53,866 nucleotides of DNA from CAVALG01 sp963656085 (GCA_963656085.1 CAVKHV010000002.1:1-53866), one strand, 5' to 3'; positions 1 to 8,877 are shown, numbered from the stretch's first letter. The notes: generated by a model not told the origin, from the letters alone. Numbers and translations are program-made.

Positions 1-1
1 C

Positions 2-208
2 ACTTCTTTTGATGATTGGACGCAAGAAAACGTTAATCTCATATTCTCTCACATTAACGCTGTTAAGAGAAAACAGTTTAACGGAAAAAGCGCTTACGAT
101 CTGTTCACCTTCACATATTCCAAAGAACTTGCCGAGGCTTTGGGAATTTCTTTTATTGATCCGAAAGAGGTTATTCAAACCTCAAAATTACTAAAGCATT
201 TTTCTTAA
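2..208 (+). CDS. IS30-family transposase, C-terminal fragment
   Basis: Only the last 68 codons are in the window, read from base 2 to a TAA at 206-208. The peptide contains FDDWTQENVNLIFSHINAV followed by KRKQFNGKSAYDLF, which is the stretch around the last catalytic Glu and the tail of IS30-type DDE transposases. The enzyme would cut and join the ends of its own element. The reading frame is open and ends in a normal-looking basic tail, so there is no sign of decay in the visible part. An ATG in another frame at 9 also opens a reading frame across this stretch, but its product resembles nothing and is a shadow. Confidence 0.8.
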   Translation, partial: TSFDDWTQENVNLIFSHINAVKRKQFNGKSAYDLFTFTYSKELAEALGISFIDPKEVIQTSKLLKHFS

Positions 209-225
209 AGTAAATTCTACATACG

Positions 226-246
226 GTGGAATTTAGTCTGGGAAAT
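226..246 (+). repeat. IS-end 21-bp motif, copy 1
   Basis: The motif starts GTGGAATTTAG and ends TGGGAAAT. This copy lies 17 bases after the transposase stop codon. Confidence 0.7.
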
Positions 247-324
247 TACCTTCTCAGGCTTTTTCGGCATGCTCATTTTTAGTTTCCATCCCTACTTTTA
301 GCCTTGTTTTTGTTTCTTTTCCCC

Positions 325-345
325 ATTTCCCACACTAAATTCCAT
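325..345 (-). repeat. IS-end 21-bp motif, copy 2 (inverted)
   Basis: On the minus strand it reads ATGGAATTTAG then TGTGGGAAAT, 19 of 21 positions as in copy 1. Confidence 0.65.
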
Positions 346-347
346 TG

Positions 348-368
348 ATTTCCCATACTTATTTCCAC
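348..368 (-). repeat. IS-end 21-bp motif, copy 3 (inverted)
   Basis: On the minus strand it reads GTGGAAATAAG then TATGGGAAAT. It sits two bases from copy 2 in the same orientation and is the most diverged copy in its AT core. Confidence 0.6.
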
Positions 369-380
369 TGCTTTCCTACT

Positions 381-401
381 GTGGAATTTACTTTGGGAAT
401 T
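381..401 (+). repeat. IS-end 21-bp motif, copy 4, probable outer terminus
   Basis: It reads GTGGAATTTAC then TTTGGGAATT in the same orientation as copy 1. It is the outermost copy and probably marks the end of the element. Confidence 0.6.
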
Positions 402-409
402 CACGTATT

Positions 410-2278
410 TTATTTTTTGCGTTTAAGTACCACACAGTCGATTCCGCCGATTGCAAGATTGCCGTTCACCGTCGGCGCGCCGAACAGCGCCTCTGCACCG
501 TCCCACTCTTTACCGACAAATATCCTTTCTTCATCCTGCCAGCGGTTGACCGCCACAAGCACTTCGCTGTCCGCGTCGGTTCTTTTGTAAACCAGATATC
601 CGAGCCCCGCAAATATCGGCTCAATATCGCCGTGGCGGAATACCGTGGAATTTATGCGGAAATTACCGAGTGCACGGTAAAACTCAATCAACTCATTATC
701 TTCCCTGCCCCATACATAAGCAACACGGCAAAACGGATCTCCGTATCCCTGCATGCCGGCTTCGTCCCCGTAATAAAGAGAAGGTATTCCGGGCAGAGTA
801 TATTGCAGAACAGCAGCAAGGCACAAAAGTTTTTTGGCGTATGCAAGACGTTCGCCGCTTATTTCGTGAACCGCCTGCCACGCCCTGTCGCCGCAGTTTC
901 TGTCGCCGGCAAGGGCGGTGATTGCCCTTGCGGTATCGTGCGTACCGATATGGTTCATTAAAATATCAAGGCACTGTTTAGGATAGTTGTCACATATTTC
1001 GATAACCGTGTCCATAAAGCGGAAAGCGTCGCCGCCGCTGACGAATTTAAGAATTGCGTCGGCAAACGGGTAATTCATAACCGAATCAAACTGCCTTCCC
1101 CTAAGATATCTGCGCCTGGCGGAATAACTGATCTTGTTTGTCGCGTCTTCCCATACTTCGCCGATTATCAGCGCATTCTTATTTTCCGATTTGACGGCTG
1201 CGCGCAGCCTGTCAAGGAAAACATCCGGCAGTTCGTCGGCTACGTCAAGCCGCCAACCGTCCGCGCCGAGCTTCATCCAATGCTTAAGCACGCCGTTATC
1301 ACCGGTTATAAAATCAAGGTAGGCTTCGTTCGCTTCGTTGACTTCCGGAAGGCTCGGCACACCCCACCACGCCGCGTAATCGTCCGGCCAACGGTTAAAT
1401 TTAAACCACTCGCGGTAGGGCGACTCCCACGAATTATAAGCGCCCACACTGTCGTAACGGCGGTATTTGTTAAAATACACGCTGTCATCCCCGGTATGCG
1501 AAAACACGCCGTCAAGTATTACCGATATACCGACCTTATGCGCCGCAGAACAAAGGCGCCTGAAATCCTCGCTGTCTCCGAGCAGCGGGTCAATCTTCAT
1601 ATAGTCGGCTGTGTTGTACCTATGGTTAGAAGCCGCTTCAAATATCGGGTTAAGGTACAGAATCGTAACGCCGAGCGATTTTAAATACGGCAGTTTCAAG
1701 CGGATGCCCTCCAGGTCGCCGCCGTAAAAATCGTTGCAAAGACATTTAACATCTCCGTTTTGGCGATATTCGGGTTGTGCATACCAATCGGTCTGCATAT
1801 ATCTCCCGTACGGCACATTCTTTTTTTCTTTGCCCGAAGCAAAAAATCTGTCGGGGAATATCTGATATATTATGCCGCCCGCTAAATTTTCGGGCGTTTT
1901 AAAATCTTTTTCCGTTACGGTCAGCTGCCAATTGCTGCCGTCCGCACATATGATTCCTTCGCCGAGCCTTTGCCGCATTATTGTCTGTCTGCCCCAGGGC
2001 GAATCAAAGCAAAACATATAACTGTAAATACCCTCGGCGGCGACAAACTCAGTTCTGAACCAGTTGTAGTTCTCGTCATAATGCTTATAAAACGGCATTT
2101 TTATATATTTAGGCTCGGTGGGATGAAGGTCGGTTATATTGCTTATTATCATATAAACCGCTTCAGGCCTTGCATCATTATGAAGCAAGACCTTAAACTC
2201 AATAATGTCGCCTTCGCTTGCCGCACCGATAATAGACCTGTATTCACGGTCACGGGAATCAAACGGGATAAATTTCAT
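410..2278 (-). CDS. GH13 alpha-glucan hydrolase (neopullulanase / maltogenic amylase type)
   Basis: A 622-residue cytoplasmic glycoside hydrolase family 13 enzyme; no signal peptide is seen. The order is an N-terminal beta-sandwich (about 1-120, like CBM34 of neopullulanases), the catalytic barrel (about 135-520) and a C-terminal beta domain. Conserved region I is DGVFSHTG (256-263). The catalytic triad is visible as nucleophile Asp345 in DGWRLDVAD, acid/base Glu374 in GEVWED, and Asp448 in NHIGTHDT. The likely role is hydrolysis of alpha-1,4 and perhaps alpha-1,6 bonds in maltodextrin or glycogen branches. It lies 19 bases behind glgP on the same strand, which fits a glucan-breakdown operon. 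The start ATG has GGGTGG upstream. Exact specificity cannot be told from sequence. The IS30 end lies 8 bases beyond the stop, so the native terminator is probably gone. Confidence 0.9.
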   Translation of the reverse strand: MKFIPFDSRDREYRSIIGAASEGDIIEFKVLLHNDARPEAVYMIISNITDLHPTEPKYIKMPFYKHYDENYNWFRTEFVAAEGIYSYMFCFDSPWGRQTIMRQRLGEGIICADGSNWQLTVTEKDFKTPENLAGGIIYQIFPDRFFASGKEKKNVPYGRYMQTDWYAQPEYRQNGDVKCLCNDFYGGDLEGIRLKLPYLKSLGVTILYLNPIFEAASNHRYNTADYMKIDPLLGDSEDFRRLCSAAHKVGISVILDGVFSHTGDDSVYFNKYRRYDSVGAYNSWESPYREWFKFNRWPDDYAAWWGVPSLPEVNEANEAYLDFITGDNGVLKHWMKLGADGWRLDVADELPDVFLDRLRAAVKSENKNALIIGEVWEDATNKISYSARRRYLRGRQFDSVMNYPFADAILKFVSGGDAFRFMDTVIEICDNYPKQCLDILMNHIGTHDTARAITALAGDRNCGDRAWQAVHEISGERLAYAKKLLCLAAVLQYTLPGIPSLYYGDEAGMQGYGDPFCRVAYVWGREDNELIEFYRALGNFRINSTVFRHGDIEPIFAGLGYLVYKRTDADSEVLVAVNRWQDEERIFVGKEWDGAEALFGAPTVNGNLAIGGIDCVVLKRKK

Positions 2279-2297
2279 TTAACTGCCACCCTAACGG

Positions 2298-4700
2298 TTA
2301 CTTAATCGGCTTGATGTTCCAAATATTTTCGGCATAATCTTTAACAGATCTGTCAGCCGAGAAAATGCCGGCTTTTGCAATATTAACAAGCGACATTTTT
2401 TGCCACTTTTCGCTGTCTTTGTACAACTGTGCAGCCTTATTCTGCGCGTTGCAATAGTCCTCAAAATCGGCGAATGACATATAATGGTCAACATTTATAA
2501 GCGTATTTGCGATATTTTCAAATCTCATACCGCTTATGCCGTCATTTATCATATCTACGGCGGCGCGCAGACGCGGATTGTTATAATAATAACTTCTCGG
2601 GTCGTATCCCGTGCGGCGCAAGTTAAGAACCTCATCGGTACGCATACCGAAGATAATTATATTATCATCGCCGACCGCCTCGTGTATCTCAACATTCGCA
2701 CCGTCCTCTGTTCCTATTGTAACCGCACCGTTAAGCATAAGTTTCATATTACCCGTACCCGATGCCTCGGTTGATGCCAGCGATATCTGTTCGGACAGAT
2801 CTGCAGACGGTATCATAAGTTCGGCAAGGGTTACGCGGTAGTCTTCAACAAAAACAATTTTAATTTTATCCCGAGCCGCAGGATCATTCTCGATCTGACG
2901 GCTGAGCATCTGTATCATCTGGATTATCTGTTTTGCGAAATAATATCCCGGTGCAGCCTTCGCACCGAAAATATAGGTCTTGGGAACAAAATCGGCATTC
3001 GGATTGTTCTTAATATACAAATAGTCCGAAATAATATGCATAGCGTTAAGGTGCTGCCTTTTATACTCGTGCAGACGCTTGACCTGCATATCAAACATAG
3101 AATCGGGGTTAATAACAACTCCTGCTTCGTTTTTCATATACTCGGCAAAGCGCACCTTGTTATCTCGTTTGATTTTTTTGAGTTTATCAAGAACCGCTTT
3201 ATCATCGGCAAACTTCATAAACTCCTCTGTTTTAGAATTATCGGCTATAAAGTCGCTGCCGATACATTCCGTTATAAGCGCCGTAAGTTCGGGGTTTGCC
3301 TGGCACAGCCAGCGGCGGAAAGCAATACCGTTGGTGACATTGGTAAATTTATCGGGGGTAAGCCTGTAATAATCGTTAAATACGGTATCTTTTAATATTT
3401 CGCTGTGAAGTTTTGAAACGCCGTTCACCTTGTGGCAAGCGGCAACGCAGAGGTTCGCCATTCTTACAACGCCGTTCTGAATAATGGCGGTGCGCTCAAC
3501 ATACCCGGAATCACCCGTGCGGTCCCAGACCGATTTACGGAATCTGTTATCAATTTCGGTAACTATCTGGTAAATACGCGGCAAAAGAGTCTTAAACAGA
3601 TCAACCTGCCAGCACTCAAGCGCTTCGCGCATAACCGTATGATTAGTATAAGCGGTAGTTTTGCAGACAATGTTCCACGCGTCATCCCAACCGTAACCGC
3701 ATTCGTCAAGCAAGTATCTCATAAGTTCCGGAACGACCAGCGCAGGATGCGTATCGTTAATGTGTATTGCCGCCTTTTCGGGCAGGTTATCAAGTGTGCC
3801 GTACTGTTTTAAATGACGTTCCAAAATATCCTGAACCGATGCCGAAACCAGGAAATACTGCTGGCGCAGACGCAGCGATTTACCCTCGGGATGATTGTCC
3901 TCGGGGTACAGAACCTTGCTTATTACATCGCTCATAGCCTGCTGTTCAAGCGCGCGCACATAATCGCCCTGATTAAACGCTTTCATATCTATAGAGGGGG
4001 ATTCGGCACTCCACAACCTTAAAACATTAACGCTCTTGCCGCCGAGACCGGCAACCATAAGGTCATACGGCACCGCGTGCACCGTCGTGTATCCGACATT
4101 TTTGATATGATGGAAATTACCGTCCCAGCTTTCTTCGATAGTTCCGCCGAAGTTTACGTCAAATGCGTTGTCCGGCTTTTTTTCAAGCCAGACGCTGCCG
4201 CCCGGAAGCCAGAAATCCGGCATTTCCGTCTGCCATCCGTCAGCAAATTTTTGGCGGAAAATTCCGAATTCATATCTTATGCAATATCCCATTGCAGGGT
4301 AGTTCCCGCTTGTGAGTCCGTCAAGAAAACAGGCGGCAAGCCTTCCGAGTCCGCCGTTACCAAGACCCGCGTCCGGCTCAAGGTCATATATTTTTTCTAT
4401 CTTGACGCCGAACTTACGCAGTGCCTTTTCGGCAACCTCGCTGAGCCCTAAATTGTAAAGATTGTTTTTAAGTGACCGACCCATAAGGAATTCCATACTG
4501 AGGTAATATATGCGTTTGCCCTCTTGCTGTGCGGTCTTTGCGTTGAATTCAACCTTTTTTTCACGCATAATGTCAAGGACGGCGAGCACCGTTGCTTTGT
4601 AAAAAAGTTCATCGGACGCTTGTTCGGAACTTACACCGAAATTATGTTTCAATTTCGAATCTATCATATTTGCAAATTTAGTTATACCGATCTCAGACAT
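2298..4700 (-). CDS. glgP: glycogen/maltodextrin phosphorylase
   Basis: An 800-residue GT35 phosphorylase, the usual length for the bacterial family. It releases glucose-1-phosphate from the non-reducing ends of alpha-1,4-glucans in the cytoplasm. The pyridoxal-phosphate signature EASGTGNMK is present with the Schiff-base lysine at about residue 653, and GNGGLGRLAACFLDG near the N-terminus is the other hallmark. An upstream in-frame ATG exists at 4715, but GGGAGG with an 8-base gap points to the ATG at 4700 (MSEIGITKF). It is first in a two-gene operon with the GH13 enzyme, which would debranch or trim what the phosphorylase leaves. A promoter with TTGCAA and TATAAT is visible upstream. Confidence in the family is very high; glycogen versus maltodextrin as the natural substrate is open. 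Confidence 0.96.
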   Translation of the reverse strand: MSEIGITKFANMIDSKLKHNFGVSSEQASDELFYKATVLAVLDIMREKKVEFNAKTAQQEGKRIYYLSMEFLMGRSLKNNLYNLGLSEVAEKALRKFGVKIEKIYDLEPDAGLGNGGLGRLAACFLDGLTSGNYPAMGYCIRYEFGIFRQKFADGWQTEMPDFWLPGGSVWLEKKPDNAFDVNFGGTIEESWDGNFHHIKNVGYTTVHAVPYDLMVAGLGGKSVNVLRLWSAESPSIDMKAFNQGDYVRALEQQAMSDVISKVLYPEDNHPEGKSLRLRQQYFLVSASVQDILERHLKQYGTLDNLPEKAAIHINDTHPALVVPELMRYLLDECGYGWDDAWNIVCKTTAYTNHTVMREALECWQVDLFKTLLPRIYQIVTEIDNRFRKSVWDRTGDSGYVERTAIIQNGVVRMANLCVAACHKVNGVSKLHSEILKDTVFNDYYRLTPDKFTNVTNGIAFRRWLCQANPELTALITECIGSDFIADNSKTEEFMKFADDKAVLDKLKKIKRDNKVRFAEYMKNEAGVVINPDSMFDMQVKRLHEYKRQHLNAMHIISDYLYIKNNPNADFVPKTYIFGAKAAPGYYFAKQIIQMIQMLSRQIENDPAARDKIKIVFVEDYRVTLAELMIPSADLSEQISLASTEASGTGNMKLMLNGAVTIGTEDGANVEIHEAVGDDNIIIFGMRTDEVLNLRRTGYDPRSYYYNNPRLRAAVDMINDGISGMRFENIANTLINVDHYMSFADFEDYCNAQNKAAQLYKDSEKWQKMSLVNIAKAGIFSADRSVKDYAENIWNIKPIK

Positions 4701-4739
4701 TTTATATCCTCCCATTTAAACACATACCACTGAAATACT

Positions 4740-4767
4740 ATTATATCTACTATATTATATTTTGCAA
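4740..4767 (-). promoter_or_regulatory. promoter of glgP-GH13 operon
   Basis: On the minus strand, TTGCAA (4767-4762) and TATAAT (4745-4740) are separated by 16 bases, with glgP's start 40 bases further on. The rest of the 300-base glgP/CPBP intergenic region (4701-5000) is very AT-rich and holds no recognisable gene or RNA; a TATAAT at 4952-4957 may serve the rightward gene but has no good -35. Confidence 0.6.
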
Positions 4768-5000
4768 AAAAATTCAAGTCCATTATAATACAATTTTGCA
4801 GATTTTTTATCCATTTTTAATAATTTTTTTAACATAGTAGCCTTTTTAAGCCGTGTGATTATGAAATATCCACAAATTTTAGGCAATTTCAGGCGCGTAA
4901 AGAACAATATTCTATCCAATTATTTATAATCTCTTAACATTTAAAGCGCCGTATAATTATAAAATTAAATGGAATATAACAGATCACGGGTGATAAAACA

Positions 5001-5975
5001 ATGTTAAACGAATTTAACTTTGACGGATATATAAGCGAAAAAAGCGGCGTTCGCAAGGTTTCAAATCATATCGGTCTCGCCCTGATAATTTCCGAGATCG
5101 TGTCTGTTCTGGCATCGCTGTTTATTTCCAAACTTTTTATTTCTCTGCACCGCACGGAACTTTTAAAGGACCAGGCGTTTCTGCTCACGCTTAATTCCCT
5201 GCTTTCTTTTATAGCAGTCATTCTGCCGTTTGCGGTGTGCTGCCGCATAAACAAATACAAACTGCGTAATGTTCTTGCGCTCGGCGGTACAAGCGGAAGG
5301 CTGTTTTTCGGCGGTGTGCTTGCCTGTTTCGGGTTTAACGCAATAAGCAATATAGTTTCAAATGTTATACTCAACGTTTTTTCTTTTCTCCCGTTTGAGT
5401 CAACGGCGTATCATTACGAATATGAAGAAACAGTGCCCGGTTTTCTTCTTACCATACTTAACATAGCAATAATTCCGGCAATTTTTGAGGAATTTGCTTT
5501 CAGAGGGGTGGCTTTGGGGCTCTTGCGTAAAAAGATGCCCGATATGGCTGCCGTAACCGTTTCCGCCTTGCTTTTCGGACTTTTGCACGGCAATATGGAA
5601 CAAATTCCTTTTGCTTTTTGTATGTGTATGGTTTTCGCGCTTTCCACCGTTTTGACGGGGTCTATGTGGCCTGCGATAACGGCGCATTTTTTAAATAATT
5701 TCAGCAGCGTTGTGCTTGACTATATTTCAAAAGACACAGGACCCGTATCGGGGCAGATGTTATCCCTGTTCTATCTGCTCATATCGGCGATAATAAGCAT
5801 TTTCGGAATAATGCTTTTAAAGGAAAAAATCAAAGAAAAATCATCGGAGTTTGCATGCGCGCCGATAACGAACCGCCGATATATCAAATGGTCGGTAGGT
5901 TCGCCGGCAATAATTGTTTTTATATGCATTGTATCGGCAGTTATGCTTGTAACGGCGGTGCTTGGCAGTGTATAA
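5001..5975 (+). CDS. CPBP-family intramembrane metalloprotease
   Basis: A 324-residue polytopic membrane protein with about eight hydrophobic segments. The CPBP (CAAX protease / bacteriocin-processing, Abi) motifs are in order: EEFAFRG (the EExxxR motif, about residue 163), FGLLHGN (FxxxH, about 190) and HFLNN (about 230), all facing the membrane interior in known members. The family cleaves prenylated or other peptides in the membrane; in Firmicutes the substrates are mostly unknown, with roles in bacteriocin immunity suggested for some. No bacteriocin genes are near. The stop overlaps the start of tadA by 8 bases, so translation is likely coupled. Confidence 0.85.
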   Translation: MLNEFNFDGYISEKSGVRKVSNHIGLALIISEIVSVLASLFISKLFISLHRTELLKDQAFLLTLNSLLSFIAVILPFAVCCRINKYKLRNVLALGGTSGRLFFGGVLACFGFNAISNIVSNVILNVFSFLPFESTAYHYEYEETVPGFLLTILNIAIIPAIFEEFAFRGVALGLLRKKMPDMAAVTVSALLFGLLHGNMEQIPFAFCMCMVFALSTVLTGSMWPAITAHFLNNFSSVVLDYISKDTGPVSGQMLSLFYLLISAIISIFGIMLLKEKIKEKSSEFACAPITNRRYIKWSVGSPAIIVFICIVSAVMLVTAVLGSV

Positions 5976-6420
5976 TAAGTATATGCAAAAGGCGCTCTTG
6001 CTTGCGGCGGAGGCTGCAAAAGAAGGGGAAGTGCCTGTCGGCGCGGTGATCGTAAGAAACGGCGAAATAATAGCCTGCGGCAGAAACAGGCGCGAAGAGC
6101 AAAAAAATGCGCTCTGCCATGCCGAAATAGAAGCGATAAACAACGCCTGTGCAGCACTCGGCGGATGGAGGCTTTTTGATTGTGACCTTTATGTAACGCT
6201 GGAACCCTGCCCGATGTGCGCCGGTGCAGCCATTAATGCGCGCCTGCGCCGCGTATTTTACGGGGCAAGCGATAAAAAAGCGGGTTCCTGCGGCAGTATA
6301 ACCAATCTCTTCAGCCTGCCCTACAATCATTCGCCCGAACTTATCGGCGGCGTTATGGAACAGGAGTGTTCCGAAATACTTAAAGATTTTTTTAAACAGC
6401 TTCGTAAACGGAAAGGATAA
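5968..6420 (+). CDS. tadA: tRNA(adenosine-34) deaminase
   Basis: A cytidine/deoxycytidylate deaminase-fold zinc enzyme, 150 residues, that converts A34 of tRNA-Arg(ACG) to inosine. The zinc and catalytic residues are His51 and Glu53 in HAEIEAI, and Cys81 and Cys84 in PCPMCAGA. I choose the GTG at 5968 because GGCGG (5954-5958) lies nine bases before it; a TTG at 5962 is only three bases after that site, and an ATG at 5983 has none and would trim the first helix. The gene overlaps the end of the CPBP gene. It is the second gene of a five-gene rightward cluster that ends with ung, so two base-deaminating or uracil-handling enzymes are in one unit. Confidence 0.92.
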   Translation: MYNKYMQKALLLAAEAAKEGEVPVGAVIVRNGEIIACGRNRREEQKNALCHAEIEAINNACAALGGWRLFDCDLYVTLEPCPMCAGAAINARLRRVFYGASDKKAGSCGSITNLFSLPYNHSPELIGGVMEQECSEILKDFFKQLRKRKG

Positions 6421-6453
6421 TACAAACGGCGCCGAAGCGCCTTGCGGTGATGT

Positions 6454-7350
6454 ATGTTGAAATTCAAAGATATAGAAATATCAGATAAGGCGGTTATTGA
6501 CCCTTATTTGCAGCTTGACGGCAGTATTATGAGCGACCGATGTTTTGCTTCGCTGTACATCTGGTCTGTTGAATACAAAGTCAAATGGTGCATAAAAAAT
6601 GATTTTTTATACCTATGTTCATTCAGAAATTACGGCAGGCTTTATTATTATATGCCGCTCGGGAACGGCGATATGTGCTGCGCCGTAAACGAAATTTTCA
6701 GTGACGCACGCAGCCGCAACACCGATTTTTCGGTTGCGCTTATAATAAAAGAACGTGCAGCCGAACTCAAAAAACAGTTTGGCAACCGAATTGAACTGAC
6801 GCCCGTGCCGGAAGAGTACGATTATGTTTACAATGCCGACGAACTTATAAAACTCGGCGGAAAAAAATATCACTCAAAGCGGAATTTTGTTCACCGTTTT
6901 CGGAACACTTATTCATTTGAATTCCGCGATATTGAACCGTCGACCGATAAGGGCGCCATTTCCGATTTTATTGCGCGATGGCACCTTGAACGCAGCGAAA
7001 ACAACATTGATTACAGTTATGAATGCAAAGCGATAGAGCGCGCGCTGGACAATTACCGCGAACTTTCAATAATCGGCAGTATGTTATTAGTTGACGGTGA
7101 AATTGTCGCTTTCACACTCGGCGCGCCGCAAAATAAGGACGTAATGGACGTTATGATCGAAAAGGCGCTGCCGGATATTGCCGGTGCATATCAGGCGGTA
7201 AACAATATGTTTGCCGTGCGGCACTGCTCGGGCTACCGATATATTAACCGCGAAGAGGATTTAGGCATTGAAGGATTACGGAAAGCGAAAGCCTCCTACT
7301 TCCCTGCCTTTTTAACCGAAAAATATGTTGCGACTTTCAACTCCATCTGA
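6454..7350 (+). CDS. DUF2156 / phosphatidylglycerol lysyltransferase-domain protein
   Basis: A 298-residue soluble protein that matches the DUF2156 fold, two tandem GNAT-like halves as in the C-terminal domain of MprF and in FemX-type aminoacyl transferases. Recognisable stretches are KYHSKRNFVHRF (about 138), the VDGEIVAFTLG strand-turn (about 212) and the C-terminal YINREEDLGIEGLRKAKASY (about 269), which is typical of the family. There are no membrane segments, so it is the stand-alone soluble form, not full MprF. The substrate is unknown. Its 3' end overlaps the next gene by 26 bases, an unusually deep overlap that suggests tight coupling with the GNAT partner. Confidence 0.8.
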   Translation: MLKFKDIEISDKAVIDPYLQLDGSIMSDRCFASLYIWSVEYKVKWCIKNDFLYLCSFRNYGRLYYYMPLGNGDMCCAVNEIFSDARSRNTDFSVALIIKERAAELKKQFGNRIELTPVPEEYDYVYNADELIKLGGKKYHSKRNFVHRFRNTYSFEFRDIEPSTDKGAISDFIARWHLERSENNIDYSYECKAIERALDNYRELSIIGSMLLVDGEIVAFTLGAPQNKDVMDVMIEKALPDIAGAYQAVNNMFAVRHCSGYRYINREEDLGIEGLRKAKASYFPAFLTEKYVATFNSI

Positions 7351-8149
7351 TATCCCGGCGCTAAAATCGCTGTATAACGAGTGTTTTCCGGGTGAAACCG
7401 ATTTTTGCGACCGATATTTTGAAAATGTTTTCCCGAAATGCAGGGCTTTAATATACGGCGACAGCAGTATATCTGCCGCCGCCCACATTATAAATGCCGA
7501 AATTGTAATAAACGGCGTGGTCTTAAAGGGTATGTACCTGTACGCCGTTTCCACCCGTAAAAATATGCGCGGGCGCGGGTTCGCATCCAAACTTATGCAA
7601 TCAGCCGAAGCAGTAGCAATTGCGGAGAGTGCGGACATTTTGTTTTTAATAACGGAAAACGACTCGCTTTTTGAGTTTTATAAGAGGTTCGGCTATAAAA
7701 AGCGCCTGCTCTGCTCGACTGTTCAGACAAAAGCAAACCGCACCGATCTGCGCGGAGAAATACGCCCGATATCGGCAAAAGATATACTCACCCTGTACAA
7801 CAGCCGGGTTAAAAACAGGGTTTTACGCAGTGAACGGGATATCGAGGTCATACAAAGGGTTTACGGCGCAAAATTCAAGGGGCTTTATGACAATTGCGGC
7901 AGATTGTTGTCCTGCTGCATCGGCAGTGCCGAAGGTACTGTATACACGGCGTATGAAGCGCTCGGCAGCGCTGAAGATATCATCAGCCTGTGCAACGCCT
8001 GCGCTTCGGCAAACAACTGCACGGGACTAAACATAACCGCACCGCCGCAGGTGTTTGAGAACAAATATATCGGCTGTGCAAAATTTGTAAGCGATAAGGC
8101 AAAAAAACTTGCAGACAGCGATTTTTATGCTGATTTATTATTCAATTGA
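7325..8149 (+). CDS. GNAT-family N-acetyltransferase
   Basis: A 274-residue protein. The N-terminal 130 residues form a clear GNAT domain with motif A around STRKNMRGRGFASKLM (the acetyl-CoA pyrophosphate loop R-G-R-G) and FYKRFGYKK at the end of the fold. The C-terminal half (about 140-274) looks like a second, degenerate acyltransferase domain with no clear cofactor loop, as in Eis-like enzymes. The substrate is unknown. It overlaps the DUF2156 gene by 26 bases and ends 8 bases before the ung start codon, so it sits inside the tadA-ung operon. Confidence 0.8.
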   Translation: MLRLSTPSDIPALKSLYNECFPGETDFCDRYFENVFPKCRALIYGDSSISAAAHIINAEIVINGVVLKGMYLYAVSTRKNMRGRGFASKLMQSAEAVAIAESADILFLITENDSLFEFYKRFGYKKRLLCSTVQTKANRTDLRGEIRPISAKDILTLYNSRVKNRVLRSERDIEVIQRVYGAKFKGLYDNCGRLLSCCIGSAEGTVYTAYEALGSAEDIISLCNACASANNCTGLNITAPPQVFENKYIGCAKFVSDKAKKLADSDFYADLLFN

Positions 8150-8157
8150 GGTGCTGT

Positions 8158-8826
8158 ATGGTAAACTTAGGGAACGACTGGGACGAAATACTTAAAGACG
8201 AATTTCAAAAAGACTATTACAAACAATTGCGTGAATTTTTAAAAAGCGAATACTCACACTATACTATCCACCCCGATATGTACGATATTTTTAACGCCCT
8301 TAAATACACATCTTTTAAAGACACAAAGGTTGTAATTTTAGGGCAGGACCCGTACCACGGCGCAGGGCAGGCACACGGGTTGTGTTTTTCGGTCAAAAAG
8401 GGTATCGAACCGCCGCCGTCGCTTAAAAACATATATAAGGAACTGATAAGCGATGCGGGAATAACTATGCCGACCCACGGCGAACTCACCAAATGGGCAA
8501 AGCAGGGCGTGCTTATGCTCAACACGGTGCTTACGGTACGTGACGGCGCGGCAAACAGCCACAAAGGAATGGGTTGGGAAATTTTCACCGACAGGGTTAT
8601 TTCCGAACTCAACAAAAAAGAAACGCCCGTGGTTTTCCTGCTTTGGGGACGAAACGCACGCGAAAAAGCAAAAATCATCAACAACCCGCTTCACGTAAAA
8701 CTCGAAACCGTACACCCCAGCCCGTTATCGGCATACGGCGGATTTTTCGGCTGCCGGCACTTTTCAAAAACAAATCGGATACTGCTTTCCTCCGGACAAA
8801 AAACAATCGACTGGCAGATAGATTAA
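8158..8826 (+). CDS. ung: uracil-DNA glycosylase (family 1)
   Basis: A 222-residue enzyme that removes uracil from DNA at the first step of base-excision repair. The water-activating loop GQDPYHG carries catalytic Asp64, and HPSPLSA carries His186, both diagnostic of family 1 UDG. A TTG at 8146 extends the frame, but TGAGGTG sits between it and the ATG at 8158, which gives the standard N-terminus MVNLGNDWDE. It is the last gene of the rightward cluster and is followed by a 10-bp GC-rich hairpin. Confidence 0.96.
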   Translation: MVNLGNDWDEILKDEFQKDYYKQLREFLKSEYSHYTIHPDMYDIFNALKYTSFKDTKVVILGQDPYHGAGQAHGLCFSVKKGIEPPPSLKNIYKELISDAGITMPTHGELTKWAKQGVLMLNTVLTVRDGAANSHKGMGWEIFTDRVISELNKKETPVVFLLWGRNAREKAKIINNPLHVKLETVHPSPLSAYGGFFGCRHFSKTNRILLSSGQKTIDWQID

Positions 8827-8834
8827 GCGTCAAG

Positions 8835-8860
8835 ACCGCCGCCCGAAATAGGGCGGCGGT
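8835..8860. terminator. GC-rich hairpin between convergent ung and dnaC-like genes
   Basis: A perfect 10-bp stem (ACCGCCGCCC with GGGCGGCGGT) closes a six-base loop. The T-run is weak on both strands, so it may be a pause or barrier more than an efficient terminator. Confidence 0.55.
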
Positions 8861-8877
8861 TCTAATATATAAACTGT

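Larger units (their letters stand above)
1..401 (+). mobile_element. right-hand end of an IS30-family insertion sequence (partial)
   Basis: The window opens inside an IS30-type transposase, and the non-coding stretch after its stop carries four copies of a 21-bp motif that I read as transposase-binding or terminal-repeat sequence. The last copy ends at 401, only 8 bases from the stop codon of the convergent GH13 gene, so the element seems to have inserted directly behind that gene. The left end lies outside the window, so neither the terminal inverted repeat pair nor a target duplication can be checked. The exact right boundary (about 401) is inferred from the last repeat. Confidence 0.65.
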
